From positions 13,768,283 to 13,832,282 of the forward strand of contig JAJEKV010000025.1 of assembly GCA_021234155.1 (NCBI GenBank): a stretch of DNA of 64,000 nt, given 5' to 3'. Below the pieces are notes generated by a model. The model was not told where the DNA came from, ran no database searches, and saw only the letters and a program-made list of their open reading frames with translations. The position numbers and the translations under genes are program-made. This document shows, piece by piece, positions 34,884 through 46,400 of this stretch. The stretch is from Isoetes taiwanensis (Eukaryota; Streptophyta; Lycopodiopsida; Isoetales; Isoetaceae). The number at the start of each line of letters is the position of its first letter. The first letter of the stretch is position 1.

Positions 34884-35530
34884 TGCAAAGCTTTAACCTT
34901 TTCATTACCCTTTAACCTTTTATAACCCTTTTTCCATTACGCATTTTCTATGAAAATGGGAACCAATGATTTAGGTTGCGTGTTAGGCTTTCAGACATGT
35001 CTAGATTTTCCAAATTTAGAACATATATTTGGAAGAGATATTTAGAACAGATATTTTTGGCAAAATTTGGAAGAGATATTTAGAACAGATATTTTTGGCG
35101 ACCCTTTTTGCTGACACTACGGAACAACAGAATTACATTGCATAGATACGTGATTTCCCTCTCAATTTCTGCTTCCATCAAAAATATGTGCTCAATTTTT
35201 TTGCTTTCAAGTAAATGCATTTGCATAGCCACCATGCAACTGGTAGAGCAAATTGAGCTTGCAAAATTGGTAGCCCAGCTTTCCAAGAAAGACAAAATAG
35301 AAAAGTGACCAGAAGTCTGTAAATTTATTCTGGATTGGAGCATACATACAAGAGTAAACAGTTTGTAGCTGCTTGCATACAAAAGTAGTCTCAGTATCTG
35401 GCTGGATATCTTAATCTACGTCCATTAAAAACAACAGCATAACCCCAGTGGATATCAAGAAGCTTCTTGTCTGGTATGCACATAATTGTTCATACGTGGT
35501 GATGAGCAATCCTGAATCTGATCTTGTTAT
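34741..35530. repeat. Source copy of a ~780 bp segmental duplication (kinase 5' end, promoter, CSB fragment)
   Basis: The block from the kinase N-terminal codons through the upstream region to the CSB-like fragment is repeated at 39886-40640, and its middle part again at 37510-37695. Shared marks: GGTTGCGTGTTAGGCTTTC, AGACATGTCTAGATTTTCC and CACCATGCAACTGGTAGAG. Confidence 0.85.
34918..34924 (-). promoter_or_regulatory. TATA-like box of the kinase gene
   Basis: TATAAAA read on the minus strand, 35 bases before the first ATG (34883) and 65 before the second (34853). The short leader for the first ATG favours the second as the main start. The box is kept in the duplicated copy at 37510-37695; the copy at 39886 onward has CTCTTATAA instead. 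Confidence 0.45.
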
Positions 35531-35975
35531 CCTCAAAGACTTCAACTCTCTCAAAAGGTGTTAGAGCCCCGGCTTGAAATTCAAACTTTGAATAAGCCGT
35601 TCCTGCTCCTGCTCCTGAACAACATAGCATTGTTAGCAACTCCTGTTAAAAGACCTGTTCAAACTACAAGTCCAGCACCAATTGTTTCAACAAGGGCTGC
35701 AGCAGAATCCAAGCTGCATCAAAAATCATCATCATTGTCACTGGAACTGAAACCTTCCTTCTGAACCTTTTACTCCTTTGCTGTTAAATCATCATCATCA
35801 TCAACATTTCCACCATTCTCTGCAGTCTGGTTCTGTTGCTTTGAGTTGCAGCTTCTTCTGCTTCAAGCTTTTCAAATTCTTCTGCTAGTGTTTTGTGAAG
35901 ATCACTCTGATCCTTTTTTTATTGGTTCTACAGTCATAACATCTTCCAAATCTTCCGAGCATTTTTTGCTTTTTC
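35350..35975 (-). pseudogene. CSB/ERCC6 (plant CHR8-type) helicase fragment A
   Basis: On the minus strand, 35460-35530 reads SGLLITTYEQL, followed in a shifted frame by LLDIHWGYAVV, and then DTETTFVCKQL. These match the SNF2 block of CSB/ERCC6 ('SGLLITTYEQLR', 'WGYAVLDEGHRIRNP', 'LVCKQLQT'). The DEGH motif is destroyed. Upstream at about 35535-35575 it reads GALTPFERVEVFED, resembling the N-terminal 'G.LTPF..l.GFER' of the same protein, and an acidic DDDDDLTAKE stretch precedes it. The intervening helicase exons (motif I) are missing here and stops are frequent, so it is a rearranged dead copy. CSB acts in transcription-coupled DNA repair. Confidence 0.75.
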
Positions 35976-37509
35976 AAAAAATTGATATGTGACCCTTTGA
36001 AAATTTAGACATCAAATGGGGTCAGAAACATCATCTAGACATCTATTATATCTGAATTTGATGATGTTCCTACATACTTCCAACGAGAAGGTCCAATGCC
36101 TTCAACAGATTGAAGGCCTTCCTAGGCAGCCTCGAGCTCCTTCTTACCAATGTAAGCTGAGCATGAAAGTGATTCTCTCACATGCACATCCTTTGTTCTC
36201 TTCAAACAAAGATGTCCTTTCGCTTCCTTCATTAAGCGTTCTCTCCTGATAAAATAATAAATGCATTACGATCTTCAGACTCGCAAGAACAACGCCACCA
36301 CAAGCTGTGGCATTCAGTGAAATCCATGTAGGGTTCCAAGAATTCTATATTCAACTACCATCACATGGTGGCATGTTGGTGGTGAAAAACCCTAGATAGC
36401 TAAGATACCTGATAATGAAGTTATGAGTAATCTGTTTTGTAAGTATACTCCTCCACAACTTGAAGACATACCAAAGATTTGGACAGAGGATCAGACCACT
36501 TATAAGCATTGCAGCAAAATTTCACTATTATTTCATAATTTGGCAAATCAGTGCATGCCGTATACTGTGTCCAAACAATTGGGGCTGAGCTCATCTTAAA
36601 AACATAATTTCGCAGCCTTTTGTGAATCCTGGTGGGAGGTCAGAATTAACAAATTATCTGCATTTTATTGTACCTCAAACATCACATGGCGTTCGATTTC
36701 TTCAGGCTCCACTGTTGTGACCTCAGTAAAGCAGCATCAGGGTCTGCAGCTTTTTTTTGCTCCTCCAGCAGCATCAGGATCTGCAGGAACTTTTGGAATT
36801 GGCTCGTCCAGGCTAACTTACTCCTAAAGAATGTCTAACCTAACTTATTGAACAAGCTTTTGTCTTTCTTGTGTTAGACTGATGGACCTTTAGATACAAT
36901 GTAAACAATGTCGGTACGTTCGTGTGCTTGCTTGACGGGGCCAAAGGTAGAAGGGCAAACCAGACTTGTGATTTGACGGAGTCGTACATGAATCGTTTCC
37001 CATGTTCCCATGAAATGCTATTTCCATATAATCTTTTGTGGCCAAGAAAGCAGGTGAATGCCAAGAATGTTGGCTAGATAGATAGATAGATAAAGAATTT
37101 AACGTTTGCAATTTGATGCTTCTATTACCAACAAAATAATGTTGGTCAACTGTCGGTCCGCCACGTCCTTTGGTCCAAAGTCGATCTGTGACATCTGCAA
37201 AATTTCGTCAATTATCGACGACATATCATCGATTGTTGACTAGACCTGGCAGACAAGCAACACACAGACAGCCAACATCAACGTGGTTAATGTACTATGA
37301 CATGTCATCTATCAAAAAACCAACATCGTTTTGAAGATTGTTAACGTGATAACATCAACATTTGGTTACTTTGGCGGGAAACTCGGGAGCTTCTTTAGCC
37401 CCATCTCATTGTGGTTTCAAGTTACCCTTGGGAGCATTTTGGCACCTTAGGTGTGGAGCATTACTATTAGATGGTAAGTTGCTAAAACTTAGTGCCTAGT
37501 ATGCCATTG
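35976..37509. other. Non-coding stretch between CSB fragment and promoter copy
   Basis: Apart from the possible CSB N-terminal remnant at 36690-36775 nothing is recognised. Small features: a GATA run at 37078-37092 (minus-strand ORFs over it are chance) and a duplicated GCAGCATCAGGrTCTGCAG phrase (about 36731 and 36769). Confidence 0.4.
36690..36775 (-). pseudogene. Possible N-terminal CSB exon remnant
   Basis: Minus-strand translation reads TTVEPEEIERHVM, reminiscent of the conserved start of plant CSB proteins, where a 'LGVT...PEDLE..IL' block lies within the first ~30 residues. Its orientation and position, upstream of fragment A on the same strand, fit. The match is short. Confidence 0.35.
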
Positions 37510-37695
37510 TGATTCATAACCCTTTACATTACCCTTTAACCTTTTATAACCCTTTTTTCATTACGCATTTTCCATGAAAATGGGAACCACTGATTTAGGT
37601 TGCGTGTTAGGCTTTCAGACATGTCTAGATTTTCCAAATTTAGAACAGATATTTTTGGCAAAATTTGGAAGAGATATTTGGCGACCCTTTTTGCC
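37510..37695. repeat. Partial third copy of the kinase promoter region
   Basis: Matches 34897-35110 (ACCCTTTAACC, TTTTCCATGAAAATGGGAACC, GGTTGCGTGTTAGGCTTTC) with an internal deletion near GAAGAGATATTTGGCG. It carries neither kinase codons nor the CSB fragment. Confidence 0.85.
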
Positions 37696-38289
37696 AAAAT
37701 AAATAAAACTTTTTCTTTCTTGAAGCATCCTGAGAATGAAAATTTTTCTCTTGACGAGATCCCTTTTGGAGCAGACCGGTCGATGGTCTTTTGAAGCTTG
37801 AAAGCTGAAGTTCTCCCTCCCACTATAACTCTATGTAATGCATTTGCTTGTGTACTTGTTTGTTTTGCTTGATACTCTCTTGTGTAACACTTATTATTTG
37901 TAGTAGATCACCATTCTCTTATGTAATATCTTGTTTCCTTTTAACTTTTGCATCTGTGTAGTATCTTCTTATTTGTGACCAAATTTTCATACGTAGTACG
38001 AAAGTTGATCTTTCATCAAAGATAAAGTCCGTGGTATCTCCTTGATTTAGTCTTGCTTGTTCTTGGTAAACACTTGTTACATCCATATCTGAAACTTATC
38101 ATGGTTATATCCGGCTTTGCAAGATAAATTACAGTAATAGCAAAAATATGAGATGACACCATAGGTCTTAAGCGTCAACATGAAATAAAAAGGTATAGTG
38201 TTTATGTACTATCCGGATTATGGTAGTCTTTGTGCTGCAGTAGTTCAATTTATGAGTGGCCTTTATTATGTGTGTCGGTCTTTGGTCAT

Positions 38290-39128
38290 CTTTGTCGCTC
38301 GAGGAAACATTTAACATGCTAAGGAAAGGTAGGGCTTATTGATCTATCATTTTCGGGCTATCGATTGTGGAGCGGTGTTTAACTAGGGCATATGCGTACA
38401 CCATGTATTCGTTCCATTTACTGACCTTCGATTATGTTGTTAACTTGCAGAAAGTGTCACTAAACATGACCTTGAACATATGGTATATTCATTATCGTTT
38501 GTTTCAGTCAACTTTTATGGTTTTATAAAATACAATTTCAGGATAATTTCACTCGTCCGATCTTTTGATTATTTGCAGGTAAAACGCATGCACGTGGGGA
38601 AGGATTCTCTTCATGAGTCCACATCCACAACCATGCCTAGAACTATTGATGCATGGTATATTTAGAGCCTTGCTTTATTCTGTTGTTCTTTGCCAGCACC
38701 TTGTAATTGTTGTGATGATCTCATATGTCAAGAATGTGTTAGAATTGTGCATAAGGTTGTGTTGTTCTTTAATGGGATCATTACATAAATATAAGTATGG
38801 ATCATATAAGAATTCTCCAAGTATAAACTCTCTAATAAGGATACTCATGCAGGACTTATAGCCTGTGTCTATTCTGGCATGGAGTATGGAATTGAGCGGG
38901 TTCGAGGAAGACGAGATTGGGTAATTATCTTACACAAAAAATTAGTTCATCTTGGAAGAACTTATGTAGTTTTATGCATTTCAGAAAAATGCCGTACTTG
39001 GAGGGGCAGTGACAGGTGCACTTGTTGGTCTGGCTGAGAATCAGAACAATCGAGAGAAGTTGATTCGCAATGCCATTACTGGGGCAACCATAGCTACTGC
39101 ATCAGAGTTCCTACAGTATGTTAATTGA
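38290..39128 (+). CDS. OEP16-like channel protein of the plastid outer envelope, 3' exons
   Basis: A spliced plus-strand gene of the Tim17/Tim22/PRAT family. Exons that can be placed: one ending at 38328 (SLEETFNMLRK, before GGTAGG); 38451-38482 (ESVTKHDLEHM, phase fits exactly); one starting at 38579 (VKRM..., end not resolved); 38853-38920 (LIACVYSGMEYGIERVRG, ending RRDW); and 38985-39128 (KNAVLGGAVTGALVG then NAITGATIATASEF and the TGA). The YGIERxRGxRDWKNA block and the Gly/Ala-rich helices are the hallmark of OEP16-1/2, an amino-acid-selective channel. The 5' exon(s) were not found, and the junction between the exon at 38579 and that at 38853 lacks a clear donor in the right phase. The gene may therefore be partial, though the last exons show no decay. 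Confidence 0.75.
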
Positions 39129-39885
39129 GCATCCACAACATGGATGATGTATTCTTATTCATAATGGTTTTTCCAACTGACATGGCAGCATCTCCCCTTA
39201 ATGCTGTAGTCAACTTGGGCAATGATTAAAATCAGCTGCAAATAACATTCCAAATTCCTTGGAATCAAGAGACAATTGCATAATTATGGTTAATGTTGCA
39301 CTTATTTCACAACAGCTCTTTAGTTTTGTCCCTTTCCCTTTTAAGAAGACACTTTTCAAAGAATGGCATGCATCATATGCTCAAAATGCCAGTGGCAGTG
39401 TCATAAGCAGTCAAACGATTGAACAGAGAGAATAACATGAATGCCCAGGCTTTCAACAGAAAGGTTTTCATTCTCAGGATGCATCAAGAAAGAAATCCGA
39501 TAGGGATTAATGGGTATTGCATAGAATTTCACATTGGGTATTGCATAGAATTTGACATCTAACAAACAAGGAGGAAGATAATCGTTGGACCTGGATGTGG
39601 GCTACAGTATTTGCTTCATGTGAAATCATTATGTGTGATACCTGCAAACATTTTGCTGGAGATAGATACAGATGTCTGTCTAGCACATCTTGAACTGCCT
39701 AAGTTCTGCAAGGACGGAATTTCTAAGTCATTGACAGGGCACCTGGTAATTAATCATTCCAAATCTTCTCATTTTGTTCTTAACTCATATTTGTACATGC
39801 ATTTCGTATTCCAACTCCAAGTGCCATGGAATAAATATCATGATCACCGGCCGGTCATGTCGACCATAAGAAATGCAAGGAAGCT
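39129..39885. other. Downstream flank of the OEP16-like gene
   Basis: No gene recognised. A small tandem duplication of a phrase with GGGTATTGCATAGAATTT lies at about 39510-39528 and 39536-39553. Confidence 0.5.
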
Positions 39886-40640
39886 TGTTTGCTGGAGTAC
39901 AAAACGTTCAGATCCATAGCCTTCTCCATCTCTAAACCCTTTTCCATCTTTAAACCCTTCTCCTTCAGATCCATCGTCTTCTTCATCTTTAAACTTTTCT
40001 CCATCTTTCTGATTGCCAATGCAAAGCTTTATACCTTTTCATTACCCTTTAACCTCTTATAACCCTTTTTCCATTGGGCATTTTCCATGAAAATGGCAAC
40101 CCCTCATTTAGGTTGCGTGTTAGGCTTTCAGACATGTCTAGATTTTCCAAATTTAGAACAGATATTTTGGCAAAATTTGGAAGAGATATTTAGAACAGAT
40201 ATTTTTGGCCACCCTTACGGAACAACAAAACTACATTGCATACGTGATTTCCCTCTCAATTTCTGCTTCCATCAAAAATAAGTGCTCAATTTTTTTGCTT
40301 CCAAGTAAATGCATTTGCATAGCCACCATGCAACTGGTAGAGCAAATTGAGCTTGCAAAACTGGTAGCCCAGCTTTCCAAGAAAGACAAAATCGAAACGT
40401 GACCACAAGCCTGTAAGTTTAATTCTAAAAAGGAGCATACATAAAAGAGTGAACAGATTTTAACTGCTTGCATACAAAAGTGGTCTCAGTATCTGCTAGA
40501 TTTCTTTATTCTATGTCCATCAAAAACAACAGCATAACCCCAGTGGATGTCAAGAAGCTTCCAGTCTGGTATGCACGTAATTGTTCATATGTGGTGATGA
40601 GCAATCCAGAATTTGATCTTGTTATCCTGTCAATAAGTCC
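39886..40640. repeat. Second copy of the kinase 5' end, promoter and CSB fragment
   Basis: Matches 34741-35530. The minus strand at about 39886-40010 still shows the MEKGLEMEKAMDLNVL-like N-terminus of the kinase, with some indels, but the kinase domain is absent: the sequence diverges at the codons for LYSSK. It therefore carries a headless promoter copy facing unrelated DNA, next to the OEP16-like gene in the opposite orientation. Confidence 0.85.
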
Positions 40641-41330
40641 ATCCGTCTATCTATCCTGACTATTTTCATCTGAATCTAAAAATGGACTCTTCCTAGCTCA
40701 GTTTGTAACTCTTGCATATAAAAGTGGTCTCAGTGTCTGGTTGGATTTCTTATTCTATGTCCATCAAAAACAACAGCATAACCCCAGTGGATGTCAAGAA
40801 GCTTCTTGTTTGGTATGCATGTAATTGTTCAATAAGCCCATTCCACTTACTATCCTTAGGTCTCGTATCTATTCAGACTATTTTCATCTGAATCTGAAGT
40901 TGGACCCTTCCTAGCTGATTTTCTACAGCAGAATCTCAACTTCAAAAGCTGAGTACCATTTCTGTGCTTCTCATTTCCACTGTTGAACAAGAGTTACATG
41001 AGACACAATTATGCTTGGCTTATACATCCTACTGTGATGCAAAAAGGCTATGATTTGAATAGTCTTTCCTAACCCTATTTCATCTCTTATAATACCTCCT
41101 GCTGGTTGGCAATGCAATTCCAGTACCCACTTGACTCTAGTTTTCTAATAATCAAAGAGATTAAGATAAATACTAGCAGGAGTTCTCAATTCACCTTCCA
41201 AAAGTATATCCTCTCTTCATAGACACCCAATCTGATATGCTTTTCCTTATCTGCTTTCTTCCTCTGCCTTCTCCTATCATCTGAACTTGTCTGCAAATTT
41301 AGAAGGTGTGCACCCAGAATGCCATATAAC
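40460..41330 (-). pseudogene. CSB/ERCC6 (plant CHR8-type) helicase fragment B
   Basis: On the minus strand 41205-41005 reads LEGELRTPASIYLNLFDY, a stop, then [23 protein letters not shown] and [10 protein letters not shown]. This is the exon around SNF2 motif I (Walker A) of CSB, with DEMGLGKT changed to DEIGLGKT. The downstream 'TTYEQL ... WGYAVV ... CKQL' block appears twice, at about 40730-40840 and 40480-40640, a tandem duplication of ~250 bp. Stops inside LFDY*KT and after the WGY block show decay. Fragment B retains an exon that fragment A has lost, so the two derive separately from a fuller copy. Confidence 0.8.
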
Positions 41331-43274
41331 GATAAACTTGAATGAAAAGCAGCTTATTCCATAGTATAAAGTCCATACAATCCTATCAACTCCTGTTTCA
41401 TGTAAGATATTAGCGATTTCTAAAGTTTTAAAAGTAGAATCTGTTTGTGCTCTTTTTTGTCCTTTTATTCTCTATTGAGTTTGAGGTTGAGAGTGACCAG
41501 GTCCTAATGCTTGTAACTTTTACCATCCATATCTAAGGCTGCAGACAAAATGCTTGCACAGAATAATTTCACTGACAGGTTGGAATTGAGATGCACTGCC
41601 AAATGAAGTAGAAGTTTTGCATCTGACCCTGAAAATCAGTCATAAGCAAATGAATTAAAATCAGTGATCAAAACCACTGCACAGACCGGGAACTCTATCT
41701 TTTTTGCAGGTGCATGCACGTATAATATCTGCATGTTATTTTGACATTTGAGAATGGCCGCATTGATGGATCAGCTGGAGAGCCGTCTCTCATGTCTGGC
41801 CTTCCAATCATGAATATTAACTATAGGAATGCATCAATGTCTATTTGCAAACAAAAACGTTAACAGAGCGGACCAGAATACCTGCAAATCAACGATTGCA
41901 AGCGTATCGATTACCAGAGGTATGCCCTAATCCGCCTTATCAGATGGGTCCAACTCCAAGGTTAACCACTTGTCTAAATCCATTTGTGATAATGGCATTA
42001 TAGACTATCAGGAGGTTTGATTAGGTGCAGATGTTGCTCTCTTTTATCGATTGATTTCGTAATCCACTTAGATGTACTTCAATGCTATCAACTTGTGACA
42101 AGGGCATGTAAGCAAATGTAAACTTTACTCTTAGCCATATCTTGTAAACGGTGTAACCATTGCACAGGACATCTGACTAGAAGGATGAACCACAAATAAA
42201 TGATAGAAAGAACCTAGTTAAGGTAGTCCATCAAGGACATATGTATTTGTTTTTACTATAGACCCATACTTTCTGACAGAGAGATGTTGAAGTATTCGCT
42301 TAGTAAGAAGTTGTTCATTATTTTCTAGATCAGAAGGACAATTTACTAATGCATTTAAGTCTAGTGACACAACCACTATTTAAACTAGAAGAATAAACAC
42401 ACAAAAAAGAAGGAAGAATGAGAAGAATGAGATTGATTTTTTTATCGTCCCATTTGAGGCCAATCGGCCTATGGGATAGTTAAAGTGGATTGTGCCAAGG
42501 GATGCCCCATCACGGACCCATATTATGGACAATGACAACGTTTAGATCATTTTTTATCTTCCTATTCCGGCACTGACTACTTGCTCGGTGAGGTTATAAT
42601 TGGTTAGTTTGTGCATTTAAAGTACATTTACATGCATTAAAATCATGTGTCACAAAGCCCCTTGATAATCATTAATTATCCTAATCCTAACATATATAAG
42701 GCAGCTTGAATTTTGTGTTGCCCCTAGGGGGCAAACCCTGGCTTATGTGGGTTTGTGGCATATCCAGGTATATGCCGACATATGCCTAAGATATCATGGT
42801 GATTTGCTCCAAGCTTTTACATTGCGCGAACCGATGGCGGTCGACCCTATTGCCGGTTGGTCTTTGTTCGAACCGCCTACTTGGAATGAAGTTTCATCTT
42901 TGTGGAGTGCAAGGATAAGCTTCTAGGTTAAATCCTTTCTTAGCATGGATCTGAGCTTGATCTAATATGAGTACTCTTTAACTACTAATGATTCCATGTA
43001 TCGGTGGAAATCTTTGCTTCACATGTCTAGTAGATCAATGCTTTTGGTTCATAGTGTTTTATGATGAAAGTGTGTGGCATGATTAGCACTGCTACTAATC
43101 ACTCAGGGAGTATCTCTAACTTGCAGACGTTGCAACTCATAGAAATGAGCTCGCATGAGATCACTTTGATTTAAGTGAAAAGGTGAGGTGTAATACTCGG
43201 AAATAAAATTTCATTTCATAGTAGGATGGTCTTAAATCGTGGATAATTCTGCAAACCCTTCGTATCTTCAATTT
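41331..43274. other. Intergenic stretch, nothing recognised
   Basis: No domain, repeat or RNA gene seen on either strand by eye. ORFs are all short and without similarity. Confidence 0.45.
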
Positions 43275-43428
43275 GATGTATGTAATTGCTGTATTGTCAT
43301 GATAGTTATTCGAATATGTTTGGGTATTTGTACTTTCTTATTTCGAATAGTGATGTATGTAATTGTTGTATTGTCACATAATTATTTGAATTTGTTTGGG
43401 TATTTAGTATTTTCTTATTCAGAATCCG
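43275..43428. repeat. 77 bp tandem duplication
   Basis: Units at 43275-43351 and 43352-43428, each starting GATGTATGTAATTGyTG and containing TTTGGGTATTT. Identity is about 85% by eye. Confidence 0.9.
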
Positions 43429-46400
43429 ATGCAACAAAAAGAGAGAGGCCAGAAGGAGCTCTCTGTTTTATTGCAGCCTGAGAATAAGAACCTTTTCAGA
43501 GCAAGACAAACTAAGAGTTATGCATTTTGTGGATTTTTTTTTCTTTTTTTTTACGTAACCATTAGAGTTTTTTTGAGGTCAATTAAGGGCCCTTACTCGA
43601 TGCCACGTCAAAAAGCTCGCGGCCAATGGGAAGCCGTGTGCGTGGTTTTTACAGAGCCTTGGTTTTCGCCATTCCGGTGTCAACCGCGTAGCCGGTAATA
43701 TCCGTGCCTCTAGCTTCGGGTGTCAGATTACACACGTGGCAATTATGACCGTTAGCTCCCGCCCGGGTGTCAGAATAAGACAAAAACAATAACGATCTTT
43801 GCTCCCCCAATTCCCAGTCAAGTCTTTTCATTCTAAAACAATTAAAAGCGAATGTATGTCTCATGAATTGCATGCAAATTGTGAGTTATTTTTCCACTGC
43901 TTTTAATAGTTGCTTTAAAAAAATTAAATTGTTTGCGTATCAGAAGGCTATGCTAATTCATAGATGAGAGAGAGACAGAGTACAAACCAAAGCTCCATAA
44001 AGAATGTGCTTTCTAATGTTGTATGATTGTTTTATTGCTATTTGAAGGTAAATTAGCAATGCAGATTCTAGAAATTGGTAAAGTTCTATATTGTTTTGCT
44101 TCTTTTTGGGGCAAAAAAACCAAATCTTGGCATTCTATTTTGTGGTCTTTTTTTTACAATGCATTAGTAAAAACTAGAGGCAACTATTCCACGGAATCAA
44201 TGTATAATGAGCATACAAGTTTGAAGATAATTTCATTTGCATATTCTATGCTTACAATGTTGAATAGCTATATTTGTAGCTTGTAAACATTCAATTGTCT
44301 GTTGTTTCGTGTATGTCTTATAATAAATGTCAAATAAAAAACTATTAGTTTAATGTCAACAATTAATAATACCAGCGTAGTCACGGTGCGAATATACGTG
44401 AGCCTTAGGCAAAAGAGACGTGCATTTCGCACTGTGGCCACGGTTGGCTTTTCGTCCTCTTTTTTTTTGGAAACGGCGGTTCAGGTGAAGGCAATAAAGG
44501 GAGAGATCAGATTCGATGCATGCGAACAGAAAAGAGGGAGCCGAATCGTGGCAGAAAGGAAGGAGGTCGGATCGTTAACTTTGGCGGCCGATTGCTCCGC
44601 GCAGGGAGAGCAGGCGAACAGATAATCTGCAGCTTGCCCACATCTTCGATTTGACCTGCTGTGTGTATTTGCAGAGGACAGTTTTGGCTGGGTGATTGCA
44701 GTGAGCTGTTGAATCAACCTGGGTGTTTGCAGCATGTGAGACAATAGACAGAGAAGCTTGGGCTGTCGGAGCAGCCACAGGAGGAACCTTATTCATAGAG
44801 CAGTTTGGGTTGTCGGAGCAGTCACAGAAGGAGTTCTATTTTCAATTTTCTATCACTCCAGGATGCCATTGGGAATATCTCAGAAAGCTTTTCATCTAAA
44901 GCAGATGGGTTCGCCAAATTGGCCCCTGTTTCTGTTTCTCTATTTCTCCTAGGGTTTGGAAAATTGATGCATACTCTGAGAACCCACTCTCTATTTCTAG
45001 AGAGTTCTTTCTCCTCTTGCTGTTGATGCTTGGTAGGAAGGCAACAGTTCTAGAATTGCTAAAACATACTACAAATAGTTAATCGTAGTTAGCAAGCAGA
45101 ATACCAATGATCCATCGCTCAAAGCATAGAAAGTTGCTTGAATAGAAGCAAGAAAAGTTCAGAAAATCTTAAAAAGGAAAACAGAGCTTACAATATATGT
45201 GCAGCCTTTAGAATGTGATCTTGCTCTCATAGCTGCATACAAAATTATCAAAGCTTTTGATACCTGGAGCCTCTTTCTGATTCCGTTTCTTAGAGCCGCC
45301 TGCTTCTTGGCATTTCACCTGTAAAAGGATGAAATTCTTGCACAAATCCGGTGGCAGAAAGTAGCTGAGGTGTAGATAAAATCCATAACAGGTTTTGTAG
45401 AAGAAGACCCTTTTGTTTTTGGGGCATAGACATCTCTGTTGCTAGATTTGCTTGAGCCAAAGAACGAGAAATACCATAGCTAGAGAACGAGATTTTGTTT
45501 GTGCATGTGGGCCTTGAGTCGCCATAGCCAGAAATAAAAAATGGACGAATATTTCTTCCACCAAGCTTCTGGCTGGAGAGCTCAGTGATTAAGAAAAGAA
45601 AAAAGCTTCTTAGAATGGATCTCTGCAAGGCCTTTGCCATGTCTTCCACACTTTGCAATCTCCTACCAAGAATCCACCATCGCCCGGAATTTCTACCATC
45701 GGTCAAGGCCCCACGAAAAACACAAACTTAAAAAAAACGCAAAAACGCCGAACCTAAAGATCCGCGTTTTTGGAGAATCTCTGAATGCTCAAACTATGAT
45801 TCAGCAAATGGTTTTTGGCGCGTCAATTCTTTTCCCTCCAATTTGGGGATGCATCTGTTATTATTATTTTTTTTTATTAATAAAGTTAAAAGCAATCATT
45901 AATAGGACAAAATGCCTTTATAGGTTTGGGATGGCTTTTTGCCCAAGGCTATAGGTTCGGCATCAAGGCTATAGGTTCGGCATCATGACATGGCATTTTC
46001 TTAGAAGGTCCTTATTTGATCCCAAAAGACCTCTAATGTTTATGATGAATATCTATTGCTTTTAACTATCCGAAGCAAAGGCACTGCTCAGATTCGAGCT
46101 GCGAAATGAAGTGAATATCATTTTTGTCTATTATATTATTTGTTTTTCCTATATTCGTTTGTTGTCCTTTTTATAGGTTGGATCCATGTGAGCTCATTCT
46201 ATTACTCCTATACAAGCACAAGATCTTTATTTCAGGCTCTTTAGAAGCAACAAAGAACCAAATATGCAGGTTCTAAGAGTAGCGAGATTTTCATTTCTAA
46301 GACTGAAGATGAGCTGCAACAGGTATATAGTGCATTCTAAACGAGCTCTTGTCGAGCACTGAGGGAAAGGTATTAAGTCTCTACAATTTCGTGTGTCAAC

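Noticed and set aside
35108..35308. ORF ending with a Lys-rich helix upstream of the kinase
   Set aside because: Although present in both duplicate copies, it lies in the kinase promoter region, its start differs between copies, and no family fits.
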